Shown: positions 1 to 5,882 of the stretch, one piece after another
How positions within the stretch are numbered: the first letter of the stretch is position 1
How the letters are laid out: each line of letters starts with the position of its first letter
Assembly (NCBI GenBank): GCA_016194725.1
Contig: JACQAW010000137.1
Coordinates: 1-13,751 of the forward strand
Length of the DNA stretch: 13,751 nt
From: Deltaproteobacteria bacterium
Lineage (GTDB): Bacteria; Bdellovibrionota; UBA1018; UBA923
Reading direction: 5' to 3'
Notes under the pieces: generated by a model
The model's input: the letters and a program-made list of their open reading frames with translations, nothing else
Told to the model about the DNA's origin: nothing
Database searches by the model: none
Translations under genes and position numbers: made by a program

Positions 1-123
1 CTTGGAGTCGTTTGCCGGAAGCGACGCTAAAGTCTTGCCGACAAACTCCGTGCCCACGTGTTTCGCGACCGCGGACGCGGGTAGCGAGGCACCGAGGAAT
101 AGCAATCCAAACCATAGCGGCAT
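1..123 (-). CDS. Secreted protein, N-terminal fragment (runs off left edge)
   Basis: Only the first 41 codons are in the window. The ATG at 121-123 is preceded in frame by a TAG four codons upstream, so it is the first possible start. The protein opens with MPLWFGLLFLGASLPASA, a typical Sec signal peptide with a probable cut after ASA or AVA. The short mature part seen (KHVGTEFVGKTLASLPAND) does not identify a family. It lies 44 bp downstream of the membrane-protein gene at 168-713 and on the same strand, so it is probably the third gene of the sigma-factor unit and may be an exported member of the same response. Function unknown; a real gene start is likely because of the signal peptide and the spacing. 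Confidence 0.7.
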   Translation of the reverse strand, partial: MPLWFGLLFLGASLPASAVAKHVGTEFVGKTLASLPANDSK

Positions 124-167
124 TCCACAACGCTACCCCACAAAGGCAATAAATAAAAGTCGTGGAG

Positions 168-713
168 TTATAGAACGTGGCCGCGCAAGCGCGATCGCAG
201 CAACCAGCCCAGCTCAAAGCTTCCCAGCCCGCCCACGAGCGCCCCCATTACCCAGGCCAGACCAAGCGAGATCACCATTTCGCCGCCCAGGCATACGAAT
301 ACGCCGCTCGCAAGCGTGGCCATCACCGCCGCTTGCAGGAATCGGGAGCGCCGAATCACCAAAAGCTCCTCGCGCGTGAGCACCAGGCTGCCCAGCAGGC
401 CGCTGGCTCCCAGAAACACGGCCCCACAGCCCGTCATGCAGGCGGTTTCGCCAAAGCGCATAAACAACGTCATCAGCCCCATACCCGGCAAAATAGACAG
501 TCCGAATTGCGGGCACATGGCCAGCACCAGAGCGCCGACGAAAACTTGAATCAGTCCTAGTTTGGCGAAAACCTTTGAAGCGCGGGGATTCAGCTCAGCA
601 CGAACGGCGCCAAGAATTTCCACGGAAAGCCGGGCCGGCGGCGCAAGCTCGGGCGCCGAAACGAATTTCGCGAAGTCGCTCACCAGATTCTCCGGGCTCG
701 GCTTTTTGCTCAT
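168..713 (-). CDS. Polytopic membrane protein, candidate anti-sigma factor
   Basis: This 181-residue protein has a soluble, charged N-terminal stretch of about 50 residues. Hydrophobic segments follow, roughly at 51-67, 73-90, 92-112, 125-141 and 145-170. A basic loop (TREELLVIRRSR, 113-124) and a basic tail (RSRLRGHVL) suit the cytoplasmic side. Its start codon overlaps the stop of the ECF sigma gene as ATGA (710-713), so the two are translationally coupled. Membrane proteins of about 200 residues encoded directly after an ECF sigma gene are usually its anti-sigma factor; the NrsF (DUF1109) type also has a short cytoplasmic N-terminus and several membrane spans. Cysteines at 67, 92, 96 and 141 lie in or near membrane segments and could sense a metal or redox signal, as proposed for NrsF-type proteins. 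The anti-sigma role rests on position and topology, not on a recognised domain signature. Confidence 0.72.
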   Translation of the reverse strand: MSKKPSPENLVSDFAKFVSAPELAPPARLSVEILGAVRAELNPRASKVFAKLGLIQVFVGALVLAMCPQFGLSILPGMGLMTLFMRFGETACMTGCGAVFLGASGLLGSLVLTREELLVIRRSRFLQAAVMATLASGVFVCLGGEMVISLGLAWVMGALVGGLGSFELGWLLRSRLRGHVL

Positions 714-1270
714 TTTGCCAACCTTAGTTTTTTGATCGCACGGCTGACCAGCTGTCTGACGTTCAACGGCGAGGTGTCGAGCCGCCCGGCAATTTCATCA
801 AACGAAAGCTCCTGACCGTAACGCAGCTCGACCGCTTTGCGTTGCGCCGCTGGCAAGGAGGCCAGATTGGGCAGCTCCGGCAAAGCGTCTTGTTCCTGGT
901 CTTGGCCCCGGGCCTGTGCCCGCTCGACGGCTTCAAGGTCGAGGTCTTCGTGAATTCGCCCGGCCTTGCGAATACTGTCAATCATCACCCCGCGGCACAC
1001 GGTGAAGAGCCAGGGCACGAATGGAAAACACGGGTCATAACTCGAGCGAGCCCGGTGCAGCTTCATGAAGGTGGCCTGAAAAACATCATCTGCCATGGGT
1101 TTATCCCTGAGACTATTCATTAAAAATCCGTAGACGCGCCCCGAGTGCCGCGCATACAGCACGCCAAACGAAGCTTCATCCCCGCGCTGATAAAGGACCA
1201 TCAGCTCCTCATCGGAGACTCCGGACTGTCCGGACGGCCCGGATTGACTGCTGCTTTCGCGCTCGCGCAT
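710..1270 (-). CDS. ECF-type RNA polymerase sigma factor
   Basis: This is a sigma-70 family protein of ECF size (about 186 residues). Region 2 lies at roughly 20-102, with the core-binding and -10 reading motif around MADDVFQATFMKLHRAR and the following SYDPCFPFVPWLFTVCRG. A charged linker rich in Gln, Glu and Asp follows at about 107-130. Region 4 covers about 133-183, with the helix-turn-helix ELSFDEIAGRLDTSPLNVRQ that would read the -35 element. Two starts are possible: ATG at 1270 (MRERES) and ATG at 1282 (MDGKMRERES). I prefer 1270 because a GGATGG stretch precedes it, and because the promoter proposed at 1290-1316 would leave almost no leader before 1282. The gene overlaps the next one as ATGA, and the proposed promoter is shared in design with the divergent Cys-rich gene. 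It has no SnoaL-type C-terminal extension. Confidence 0.95.
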   Translation of the reverse strand: MRERESSSQSGPSGQSGVSDEELMVLYQRGDEASFGVLYARHSGRVYGFLMNSLRDKPMADDVFQATFMKLHRARSSYDPCFPFVPWLFTVCRGVMIDSIRKAGRIHEDLDLEAVERAQARGQDQEQDALPELPNLASLPAAQRKAVELRYGQELSFDEIAGRLDTSPLNVRQLVSRAIKKLRLAK

Positions 1271-1289
1271 TTTTCCATCCATAGGTGAG

Positions 1290-1316
1290 TACGCCTGAGT
1301 ATTACCATTTGTGACA
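1290..1316 (-). promoter_or_regulatory. Proposed ECF promoter of the sigma-factor unit (TGTCACA-N16-CGTA)
   Basis: Read on the minus strand, TGTCACA (1310-1316) is followed after exactly 16 bases by CGTA (1290-1293), which puts transcription start near 1283-1286, just before the sigma gene. ECF sigma factors read short -35 and -10 elements of this kind, and many use a CGT-type -10. The same element with identical spacing faces the other way at 1335-1361. Autoregulation by the adjacent sigma factor is inferred. Confidence 0.68.
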
Positions 1317-1343
1317 AGGCCCTTGGCAAGTTTTTGTCACAAA
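1308..1343. repeat. Inverted repeat TTTGTGACAA / TTGTCACAAA between divergent genes
   Basis: The arms at 1308-1317 and 1334-1343 are perfect 10-bp reverse complements separated by 16 bp. The spacer holds a smaller nested CTTG-G-CAAG (1322-1330) on nearly the same axis. The arms contain the two -35-like TGTCACA elements, so the symmetry is best explained as back-to-back promoters. A dimeric regulator could also use it. Confidence 0.8.
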
Positions 1344-1361
1344 AGCCCGGGCGGCAACGTA
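1335..1361 (+). promoter_or_regulatory. Proposed ECF promoter of the Cys-rich gene (TGTCACA-N16-CGTA)
   Basis: TGTCACA at 1335-1341 is followed after exactly 16 bases by CGTA at 1358-1361. Transcription would start near 1366-1369, just before the strong Shine-Dalgarno at 1372-1379. It repeats base for base the -35 and -10 elements and the spacing of the divergent promoter at 1290-1316, while the spacer sequences differ. Selection on the two elements therefore looks likely. Confidence 0.68.
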
Positions 1362-1371
1362 CCCCTTGAAA

Positions 1372-1379
1372 AGGGAGGA
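1372..1379 (+). promoter_or_regulatory. Ribosome binding site of the Cys-rich gene
   Basis: AGGGAGGA lies seven bases before the ATG at 1387 and decides that start over the upstream in-frame TTG at 1366, which lies before the site and would coincide with the predicted transcription start. Confidence 0.8.
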
Positions 1380-1386
1380 TCTATCC

Positions 1387-1620
1387 ATGCGATTTCCATT
1401 GATTCTATCGGCAGTTTTGGCTCTCGCGAGCCCGATTGCCATGGCCGGTACCGCCGCGAAGTGCACCTGCAGCAAAAAATGTCACGCACAGTGTAAAGCT
1501 GGCGATACCAAGTCGTGCAAGTGCAAACACTGCGCTTGTGCAAAGGGCGGCAAGTGCGATTCCGGCTGCAGCCAAGACGAGAAAGCTGAAGCCGAAGCAC
1601 CAGCTCCTGCTGGCAACTAA
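1387..1620 (+). CDS. Small exported cysteine-rich protein, metallothionein-like
   Basis: This 77-residue protein begins with a clean Sec signal peptide (MRFPLILSAVLALASPIAMA, cut after AMA). The mature part of about 57 residues has ten cysteines and two histidines packed into some 40 residues as CxC, CKC, HCAC and single C spaced by Lys and Gly, then an acidic Ala/Pro/Glu tail. No folded domain is evident. Such composition suggests metal binding in the manner of metallothioneins, or thiol buffering, but in the periplasm or outside the cell, where the cysteines may also pair as disulfides. The gene is divergent from the ECF sigma gene and carries the same TGTCACA-N16-CGTA element, so I infer it is a direct target of that sigma factor. 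It ends just before a strong hairpin. It resembles exported metal-buffering peptides in design, but I see no matching maturation genes beside it. Confidence 0.88.
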   Translation: MRFPLILSAVLALASPIAMAGTAAKCTCSKKCHAQCKAGDTKSCKCKHCACAKGGKCDSGCSQDEKAEAEAPAPAGN

Positions 1621-1622
1621 AA

Positions 1623-1660
1623 CCTTTTGCCGCGGTTTACGTGTACGCCGCGGCAAAAGG
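1623..1660 (-). terminator. Hairpin terminator between convergent genes
   Basis: CCTTTTGCCGCGG (1623-1635) and its perfect reverse complement (1648-1660) form a 13-bp stem with a 12-base loop. On the minus strand the stem is followed by TTTTAGTT, giving an intrinsic terminator for the metalloprotease gene, whose stop lies two bases before the stem. On the plus strand it directly follows the Cys-rich gene but has no T run, so it may end that transcript less sharply or protect its 3' end. Confidence 0.8.
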
Positions 1661-1661
1661 C

Positions 1662-3083
1662 TCAATCTGCTGCTGGAATCCAGAACCGCGTGCGGCCCGT
1701 GGGCGAGCACGTTACGGGCACCGCCGGGTCGGGCTGACAGCCAATGGCATCGCGCAAATCGAAGTTTCGCATTAGATTTCGGTTGATGCGCAACGGATAA
1801 CTTTGGTGAGTGCGCCATTCCTGCTTCATGGGAGTCCTGGGCGACTCGGAACAGGATCTGGTGTAACCTTTTGCCATCAAGATTGGCTTGTATTCACCTG
1901 CCTCAAGAAGCCCCGGACTCGAGGCTTTTTTCGTATTGCCGCCTTCAGCGGTAAGCTGTTCGCGTACGCAAAAGTCGACGGCATAGTCGGTAATGATCTT
2001 CGTGCGCTCAAGCGTTCCGAGCTTGGCCTCTTTAAACCACGTCGCGGTGGCCGAAGCCGAAATGAAATCTGCCTCGGCTTCAACCCATTGTGAAGGCCAG
2101 TGGTACTGAAAGGTTTCGTCACGGCCGCAGTGTTTCAGATAACTGTCCGACAACCCATCCGAATGGTCGCATTTATCGGGCACCGCATATTTGGGGGCGG
2201 ACAGTGTTTGAAGGCAGCGGTTGTTGTCGCGTATAACGCGCGCGACTTCGGAACCCTGCCTGGCCAGAAAATTTTCAACTCCCGCCACGATCTGATTGCC
2301 CGAAATCTGTTCGCTCATTTCGCCCAGGCGCTCGAAGTGGCAGCTGTTGAGCAGATGCCCGAATTCGTGAAAAAGCACGATCATGCAATCAGTTTCGCCA
2401 TTGGCGCATTCGAGCCAGGACCAGGGCGTCATGGTCAACGAGCATCCGTTAAAGCTTTCAGCAAGCGGATTGAAAACATCGCCGTGGCTTTTTCCCCGAG
2501 TCACCACCACCTGCTTGTCGGCATCAAGGTGCCGCCGCGTCCGGGCTTCGATCGGAGCAAGGTTCCAACCGCGCGACATGTGCATGTTCCAGGCCGTATC
2601 GATTTCGATTGCGGGATGGTCCACGCACTTCATCATCTTCCCGATGAATTCCTGGTAGTTTTCCAGCCCGAGATACGCCTTCAAAGTTTGTTCAAAATAG
2701 GGTTTCGCCTTTTCAATCATGGCCACGACGTCAGGCCTGCGGCTCTCGAGCTCGGATTTGAATTTCGCGACCTCGTCGGCGCTTTTGCCGACAATGCGGC
2801 TTTCGACGTACTTCTTGTAGCTCGCAAGCTTCGCATTCACCAGCTGGCGATTCGCCTTGCAAAGACCGGCGTAGGGATCGGGCTTGCAAATCAGCGGAAC
2901 CGGATCGGCAGCTGCGCTCGAAGCGAAATCGCACCTCTCACGCGCGCCATGGCTGCGAAGAGAAACTTTACCTTCAAACATGAAGTAGGGAGTCAGGTCG
3001 AGCAGCTCCTCGGCCGAAGCCGGACTGAACAACCCCAGAACCCCCAACAGCAGCATGGCCGCAAGCCGACTCCGAATCCCCAT
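1662..3083 (-). CDS. Secreted cysteine-rich zinc metalloprotease (HEFGH), gluzincin-like
   Basis: This 473-residue protein starts with a Sec signal peptide (MGIRSRLAAMLLLGVLGLFSPASA, cut after ASA). The zinc motif is VLFHEFGHLL, with H239, E240 and H243. About 95 residues on, WVEAEADFISA supplies a likely third ligand (Glu at about 335-337) in the ExxxD style of gluzincins. The mature chain has about 15 cysteines, suggesting a disulfide-rich protein stable outside the cytoplasm. The N-terminal third before the catalytic motif is helical and charged and might act as a propeptide. I do not recognise a named peptidase family. ATG at 3083 is preferred over a TTG at 3101, since the latter has no ribosome site and would only lengthen the signal peptide. 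The gene is convergent with the Cys-rich gene across the hairpin at 1623-1660. Confidence 0.82.
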   Translation of the reverse strand: MGIRSRLAAMLLLGVLGLFSPASAEELLDLTPYFMFEGKVSLRSHGARERCDFASSAAADPVPLICKPDPYAGLCKANRQLVNAKLASYKKYVESRIVGKSADEVAKFKSELESRRPDVVAMIEKAKPYFEQTLKAYLGLENYQEFIGKMMKCVDHPAIEIDTAWNMHMSRGWNLAPIEARTRRHLDADKQVVVTRGKSHGDVFNPLAESFNGCSLTMTPWSWLECANGETDCMIVLFHEFGHLLNSCHFERLGEMSEQISGNQIVAGVENFLARQGSEVARVIRDNNRCLQTLSAPKYAVPDKCDHSDGLSDSYLKHCGRDETFQYHWPSQWVEAEADFISASATATWFKEAKLGTLERTKIITDYAVDFCVREQLTAEGGNTKKASSPGLLEAGEYKPILMAKGYTRSCSESPRTPMKQEWRTHQSYPLRINRNLMRNFDLRDAIGCQPDPAVPVTCSPTGRTRFWIPAAD

Positions 3084-3102
3084 CAAGCTCTTCGCTCCCA
3101 AT

Positions 3103-3305
3103 CGCTATTGTACTGCTGATTTTTCGGCAGCGCACACGGGGTGGGCATATGTTGATCGTCCCGACATTTAATACCGTGATTAAAATAATTGATGCTAATT
3201 AACCCGGTAATTCATCTTCAAAGCTAACTAATTGAAAGATAAATTATTTCCCGAGAAAAGACCCAAATTCAGGCTGGGTGGCACCCGTTTCGCAAAGTAA
3301 TACCG
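3103..3305. other. AT-rich divergent intergenic region
   Basis: This gap separates the divergent metalloprotease and lipoprotein genes. About 3165-3255 is strikingly AT-rich compared with the coding DNA around it and holds several TAAT, TTAA and ATTA steps. Promoters for both directions are expected here. TAAAAT at 3181 resembles a -10 box, but no well-spaced -35 accompanies it, so I call no specific promoter. I see no tRNA, small ORF or strong hairpin in it. Confidence 0.5.
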
Positions 3306-3321
3306 GAGAGGGAGAATACGC

Positions 3322-3507
3322 ATGAAACACGTGATAGGATCCATTCTTGGATTTCTGGCTCTGGGCGCCTGCACCTATGCCAATGACGGCTACACTGCCA
3401 GGACAGGTGACGAAGTTCAAAATCTGTTGTTGAATGCCTCACATGAGAACCAAGATATCGCTGCCTCTGCTCCTGCTCCTGTCCGCGTCCTATGCGTTTG
3501 CAAGTGA
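3322..3507 (+). CDS. Small lipoprotein overlapping the next gene
   Basis: This 61-residue open frame has a strong ribosome site (GAGAGGGAG, 3306-3314) seven bases before its ATG. Its N-terminus is a lipoprotein signal peptide: MKH, a hydrophobic stretch, and the lipobox L14-G15-A16-C17. The residue after the Cys is Thr, which in Gram-negatives favours the outer membrane. The mature peptide would be about 45 residues. The last 20 or so codons overlap the signal-peptide codons of the SIMPL gene in another frame, which is unusually long for a bacterial overlap, so its C-terminus may be incidental. It could be a small lipoprotein that lost its original stop codon. The start and lipobox look real; function is unknown. 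Confidence 0.62.
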   Translation: MKHVIGSILGFLALGACTYANDGYTARTGDEVQNLLLNASHENQDIAASAPAPVRVLCVCK

Positions 3508-4162
3508 ACCGCGGCTGATTGTCGCCACCGGCACTTGTAGTCACGACATTCAGCCCGATCGCGGGTCCATCGTGCTTACCGCTGACTTTCTGGACCGCGA
3601 CATGAATCAATCGATTCAACGTGCCAACACCGCTTACGAGAAAACCGAGGCGGATATTCAAAAGCTGAAGCTGGCCGACGGCCAGCTGACGACTGTCGAG
3701 TATTCGACCCAGAAACAGACCGAATGGGAAAAGGACCATAACGTGTTCAAGGGCTACCGCACCCGCATTGGCCTGCGCGTGGCTACCAGTGATCTGAAGC
3801 GCCTAGGCGAAATTATTCCCATCGCCGCGCGCAACCAGGTCAGGGATATCGGACAAATAGCGACCTATCTGTCGAATGAAACCAGTCGGCGCGAGCGCGG
3901 CGCCTGTCTTAAAGAAGCCGTGGAAAACGCACGTGCCAAAGCCGAAAACATGGCTCAAGGCCTGGGCGCAAGCCTTGGGCCCGCGGTGGTGCTGCGCGAG
4001 CTGGGCGACGAATCCGAACCCGCTCCCCGCATGATGATCGCTAACGCTGCCGCGGCCATGGACACGCGAAGTGAATCCGCCGGCCAGCCACCCCATTTCG
4101 AGCCCGGCAAGCAATCGGTGCATGCCGCAGTTCAGGCAAGCTTTGGATTTACCGATAAGTAG
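3443..4162 (+). CDS. SIMPL-domain (DUF541, YggE-like) periplasmic protein
   Basis: This 239-residue protein begins with a Sec signal peptide (MRTKISLPLLLLLSASYAFA, cut before SEP). A SIMPL/DUF541 domain fills the rest. It opens with the usual IVATGTCSHDIQPDRGSIVLTA strand pair, then the helical NQSIQRANTAYEKTEADIQKL segment, the YRTRIGLRVATSDLKRLGEI strand-helix unit, and the ENARAKAENMAQGLGASLG helix leading to the final strands ending in ASFGFTD. Members are of similar length and are linked to oxidative or membrane stress, but their biochemical role is unsettled. Cysteines in ATGTC and RGACLK might form one disulfide. The ATG at 3443 is preferred to 3434 because it gives a normal signal peptide; neither has a clear ribosome site. 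Translation may be coupled to the overlapping lipoprotein upstream. The next gene starts two bases after its stop. Confidence 0.88.
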   Translation: MRTKISLPLLLLLSASYAFASEPRLIVATGTCSHDIQPDRGSIVLTADFLDRDMNQSIQRANTAYEKTEADIQKLKLADGQLTTVEYSTQKQTEWEKDHNVFKGYRTRIGLRVATSDLKRLGEIIPIAARNQVRDIGQIATYLSNETSRRERGACLKEAVENARAKAENMAQGLGASLGPAVVLRELGDESEPAPRMMIANAAAAMDTRSESAGQPPHFEPGKQSVHAAVQASFGFTDK

Positions 4163-4164
4163 GC

Positions 4165-4635
4165 ATGTCGGAGTCCTCAAAAGAGTCGCTGATTCGGCAC
4201 TGGGCAAACTCAGCCCCCCACGCCTGGCTGAAGGAAAACCCGCTTTGGGTCGAACTTTTCGCCGAATTGCTCGCGCGCATGCCCGGAAAGGCGCTTCAAA
4301 AGCTTCTGGGCTCGGCTCGTCCCCTGATCGTGCTGCCACCGGTGTACTTCGGCCGGGTCGTGCGTTTGACCGCCGCCCTGCCCGCAGGGGCAAACATTTT
4401 ACAGCTGGATGCACGTCTGCTTGATCGCCCCCGGGACGAAGCCGTGGGTATTCTGGCCCATGAGCTGGCTCATCTTTGCGTGGTCACCGCCCCCCATGCA
4501 GACGAGCTCAAAAACGACCTCGAAGCCGATCAGGTTGCCTGCCGCTGGGGTTTCCGCACCCAGCTCGCCCAAGCCCTCGGTCGCGATTTGGAAAGCGATC
4601 ATCCCCGAATTCTTGCCGTTCAGAACGCTGCCTGA
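4165..4635 (+). CDS. Small cytoplasmic HExxH metallopeptidase-like protein
   Basis: This 156-residue protein has no signal peptide or membrane segment. It carries GILAHELAHLC (H99, E100, H103), the zinc-binding HExxH motif. After only 17 residues comes LEADQVACRWGF, with Glu120 and Asp122 placed like the ExxxD third-ligand helix of M48-type gluzincins. The first 60 residues are helical, ending in a predicted strand RPLIVLPPVYFG. It is much shorter than full M48 peptidases, so it is a minimal metallopeptidase domain or an inactive relative. It begins two bases after the SIMPL stop and ends 15 bases before the Omp85 gene, so the three are probably one transcript. The substrate is unknown. Confidence 0.78.
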   Translation: MSESSKESLIRHWANSAPHAWLKENPLWVELFAELLARMPGKALQKLLGSARPLIVLPPVYFGRVVRLTAALPAGANILQLDARLLDRPRDEAVGILAHELAHLCVVTAPHADELKNDLEADQVACRWGFRTQLAQALGRDLESDHPRILAVQNAA

Positions 4636-4650
4636 TACGACTTTGATACT

Positions 4651-5850
4651 GTGACCAAACACTTCACTTGGCTTGCGCTGGCGGCGCAGCTCATTCCAAT
4701 GTCTTCTTTTCCCGCACAGGCCTTCGAATTTTATGGCCGGGACATGAAGCTCATTCCTCTACCCATTTATTCAACCGTTCCCAATGAGGGCAGCACCTAC
4801 GGCTTCATGCCGGTGTTCATGGTGGTCGAGGAAAAAACGCAGCACACCGACGCCATCATCGCGCCCAGCGTGTCGTGGAACCGGATCATCCGCTTTACAC
4901 ATACCTTTCGGCTGTATTACTACCCGGGCGAAGACGAGAATCTGAACTTCATTCCCAGCATCAGCTCGAACATCAACCGCAACCTGACCCTTGAGTACTT
5001 CAAACGCCCCCGGGCCCAAGGTCTAATGACCAAAGAGACGTCATTTCATGCGCGCCGTAGCGTGTTCTATCGCTACTTCGGTCTTGGCCCTCAAACCAAG
5101 GCCGATGAGGAGACCAGCTACACCCGTGTGGGCGGCGACCTGACCGGCCGTCTGGGCTATAACCTGACCTCGAGCTTCAACGTCGGCGCGCGCGTTTCGC
5201 TGTATCGCGACCTGGTGGAACGCAAGCGCGTCGATTTCCTGCCCCTGACCACCGACGTTTTTCCGCGAGACCCCGGAATGGGTGGTGCAACCACGCTTCT
5301 CGAAGCCCTGAGCCTGCGCTTCGACACGCGGCCCGACCGGGAATACTCGGTAACCGGCGTCGACGCCGAGCTGCTTGCGGGCGTGAATCAAGGGCTGGCC
5401 GGCACCGATGCGTTTGGGCGCATTCAGCTTGAAACCCGCGTGTTGTGGGAGGAGTTCTCTTTCCTCAATGGCGCCGCGCGCGGATTCTGGAGCTACATGC
5501 CCGGTTCGAACATTCCGTTCTATGATCAAAGCTCACTGGGCGGGTCGTTTCGTCTGCGCGGGTTTACAGAAGACCGCTATATCGACAAGGGCGCATGGGA
5601 GCTGGAGCTGGAACAGCGGTTCGTGCTTTTTTCGACCCATATCTATGGCGTCGTGGCCGACTGGCGCATCGATCCGTTTGTGGCCGTGGGCCAGGTTTAT
5701 CATGATGCCGCCGACATGTTTCATTACGCGAAGGTCAGCGGGGGACTTGGGTTTCGGGCCTATGTTCGGCCCAACGTTCTTGGCCGTGTCGATACCGCGG
5801 TAGGTGGCGAAGGAATCAAGGTTTATGTCGAGCTCGGCCTGCCATTTTAG
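4651..5850 (+). CDS. Omp85-superfamily outer-membrane beta-barrel (bacterial surface antigen type)
   Basis: This 399-residue protein is exported: MTKHFTWLALAAQLIPMSSFPAQA is a signal peptide cut before FEF. From about residue 35 it is made of alternating amphipathic strands. SLGGSFRLRGF (295-305) is the Omp85 motif with the conserved (V/L)RG(F/Y) tip that inserts into the barrel lumen. GRVDTAVGGEGIKVYVELGLPF forms the closing strands and ends in the C-terminal Phe required for BAM recognition. At this length there is no room for POTRA domains, so it is a barrel-only member (PF01103 type), not BamA or TamA. The start is GTG at 4651; the next ATG would destroy the signal peptide. It is probably co-transcribed with the SIMPL and HELAH genes. 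Its cargo or partner is unknown; a role in lipid or protein transfer across the outer membrane is possible. Confidence 0.88.
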   Translation: MTKHFTWLALAAQLIPMSSFPAQAFEFYGRDMKLIPLPIYSTVPNEGSTYGFMPVFMVVEEKTQHTDAIIAPSVSWNRIIRFTHTFRLYYYPGEDENLNFIPSISSNINRNLTLEYFKRPRAQGLMTKETSFHARRSVFYRYFGLGPQTKADEETSYTRVGGDLTGRLGYNLTSSFNVGARVSLYRDLVERKRVDFLPLTTDVFPRDPGMGGATTLLEALSLRFDTRPDREYSVTGVDAELLAGVNQGLAGTDAFGRIQLETRVLWEEFSFLNGAARGFWSYMPGSNIPFYDQSSLGGSFRLRGFTEDRYIDKGAWELELEQRFVLFSTHIYGVVADWRIDPFVAVGQVYHDAADMFHYAKVSGGLGFRAYVRPNVLGRVDTAVGGEGIKVYVELGLPF

Positions 5851-5882
5851 AAAGGCCCGAAGCGCTGACTCAAACCACTCGC

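Noticed and set aside
710..1270. Membership of the ECF41 sigma group, suggested by TGTCACA
   Set aside because: ECF41 proteins carry a SnoaL-like C-terminal extension of about 100 residues; this one ends right after region 4, and its -10 reads CGTA.
1308..1343. CRP/FNR-type operator (TGTGA and TCACA half sites)
   Set aside because: CRP sites need 6 bases between TGTGA and TCACA; here 22 separate them. Each half is explained better as the -35 of a TGTCACA-N16-CGTA promoter.
1387..1620. Bufferin-type (DUF2282) copper-chelating RiPP precursor
   Set aside because: Size, export signal and ECF control fit, but the Cys pattern is different and no DUF692 enzyme or BufC-like gene is adjacent.
2100..3119. 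339-codon open frame on the plus strand
   Set aside because: It lies antisense to the metalloprotease, which has a signal peptide, HEFGH and a terminator; the plus product is rich in His and Arg and shows no family features.
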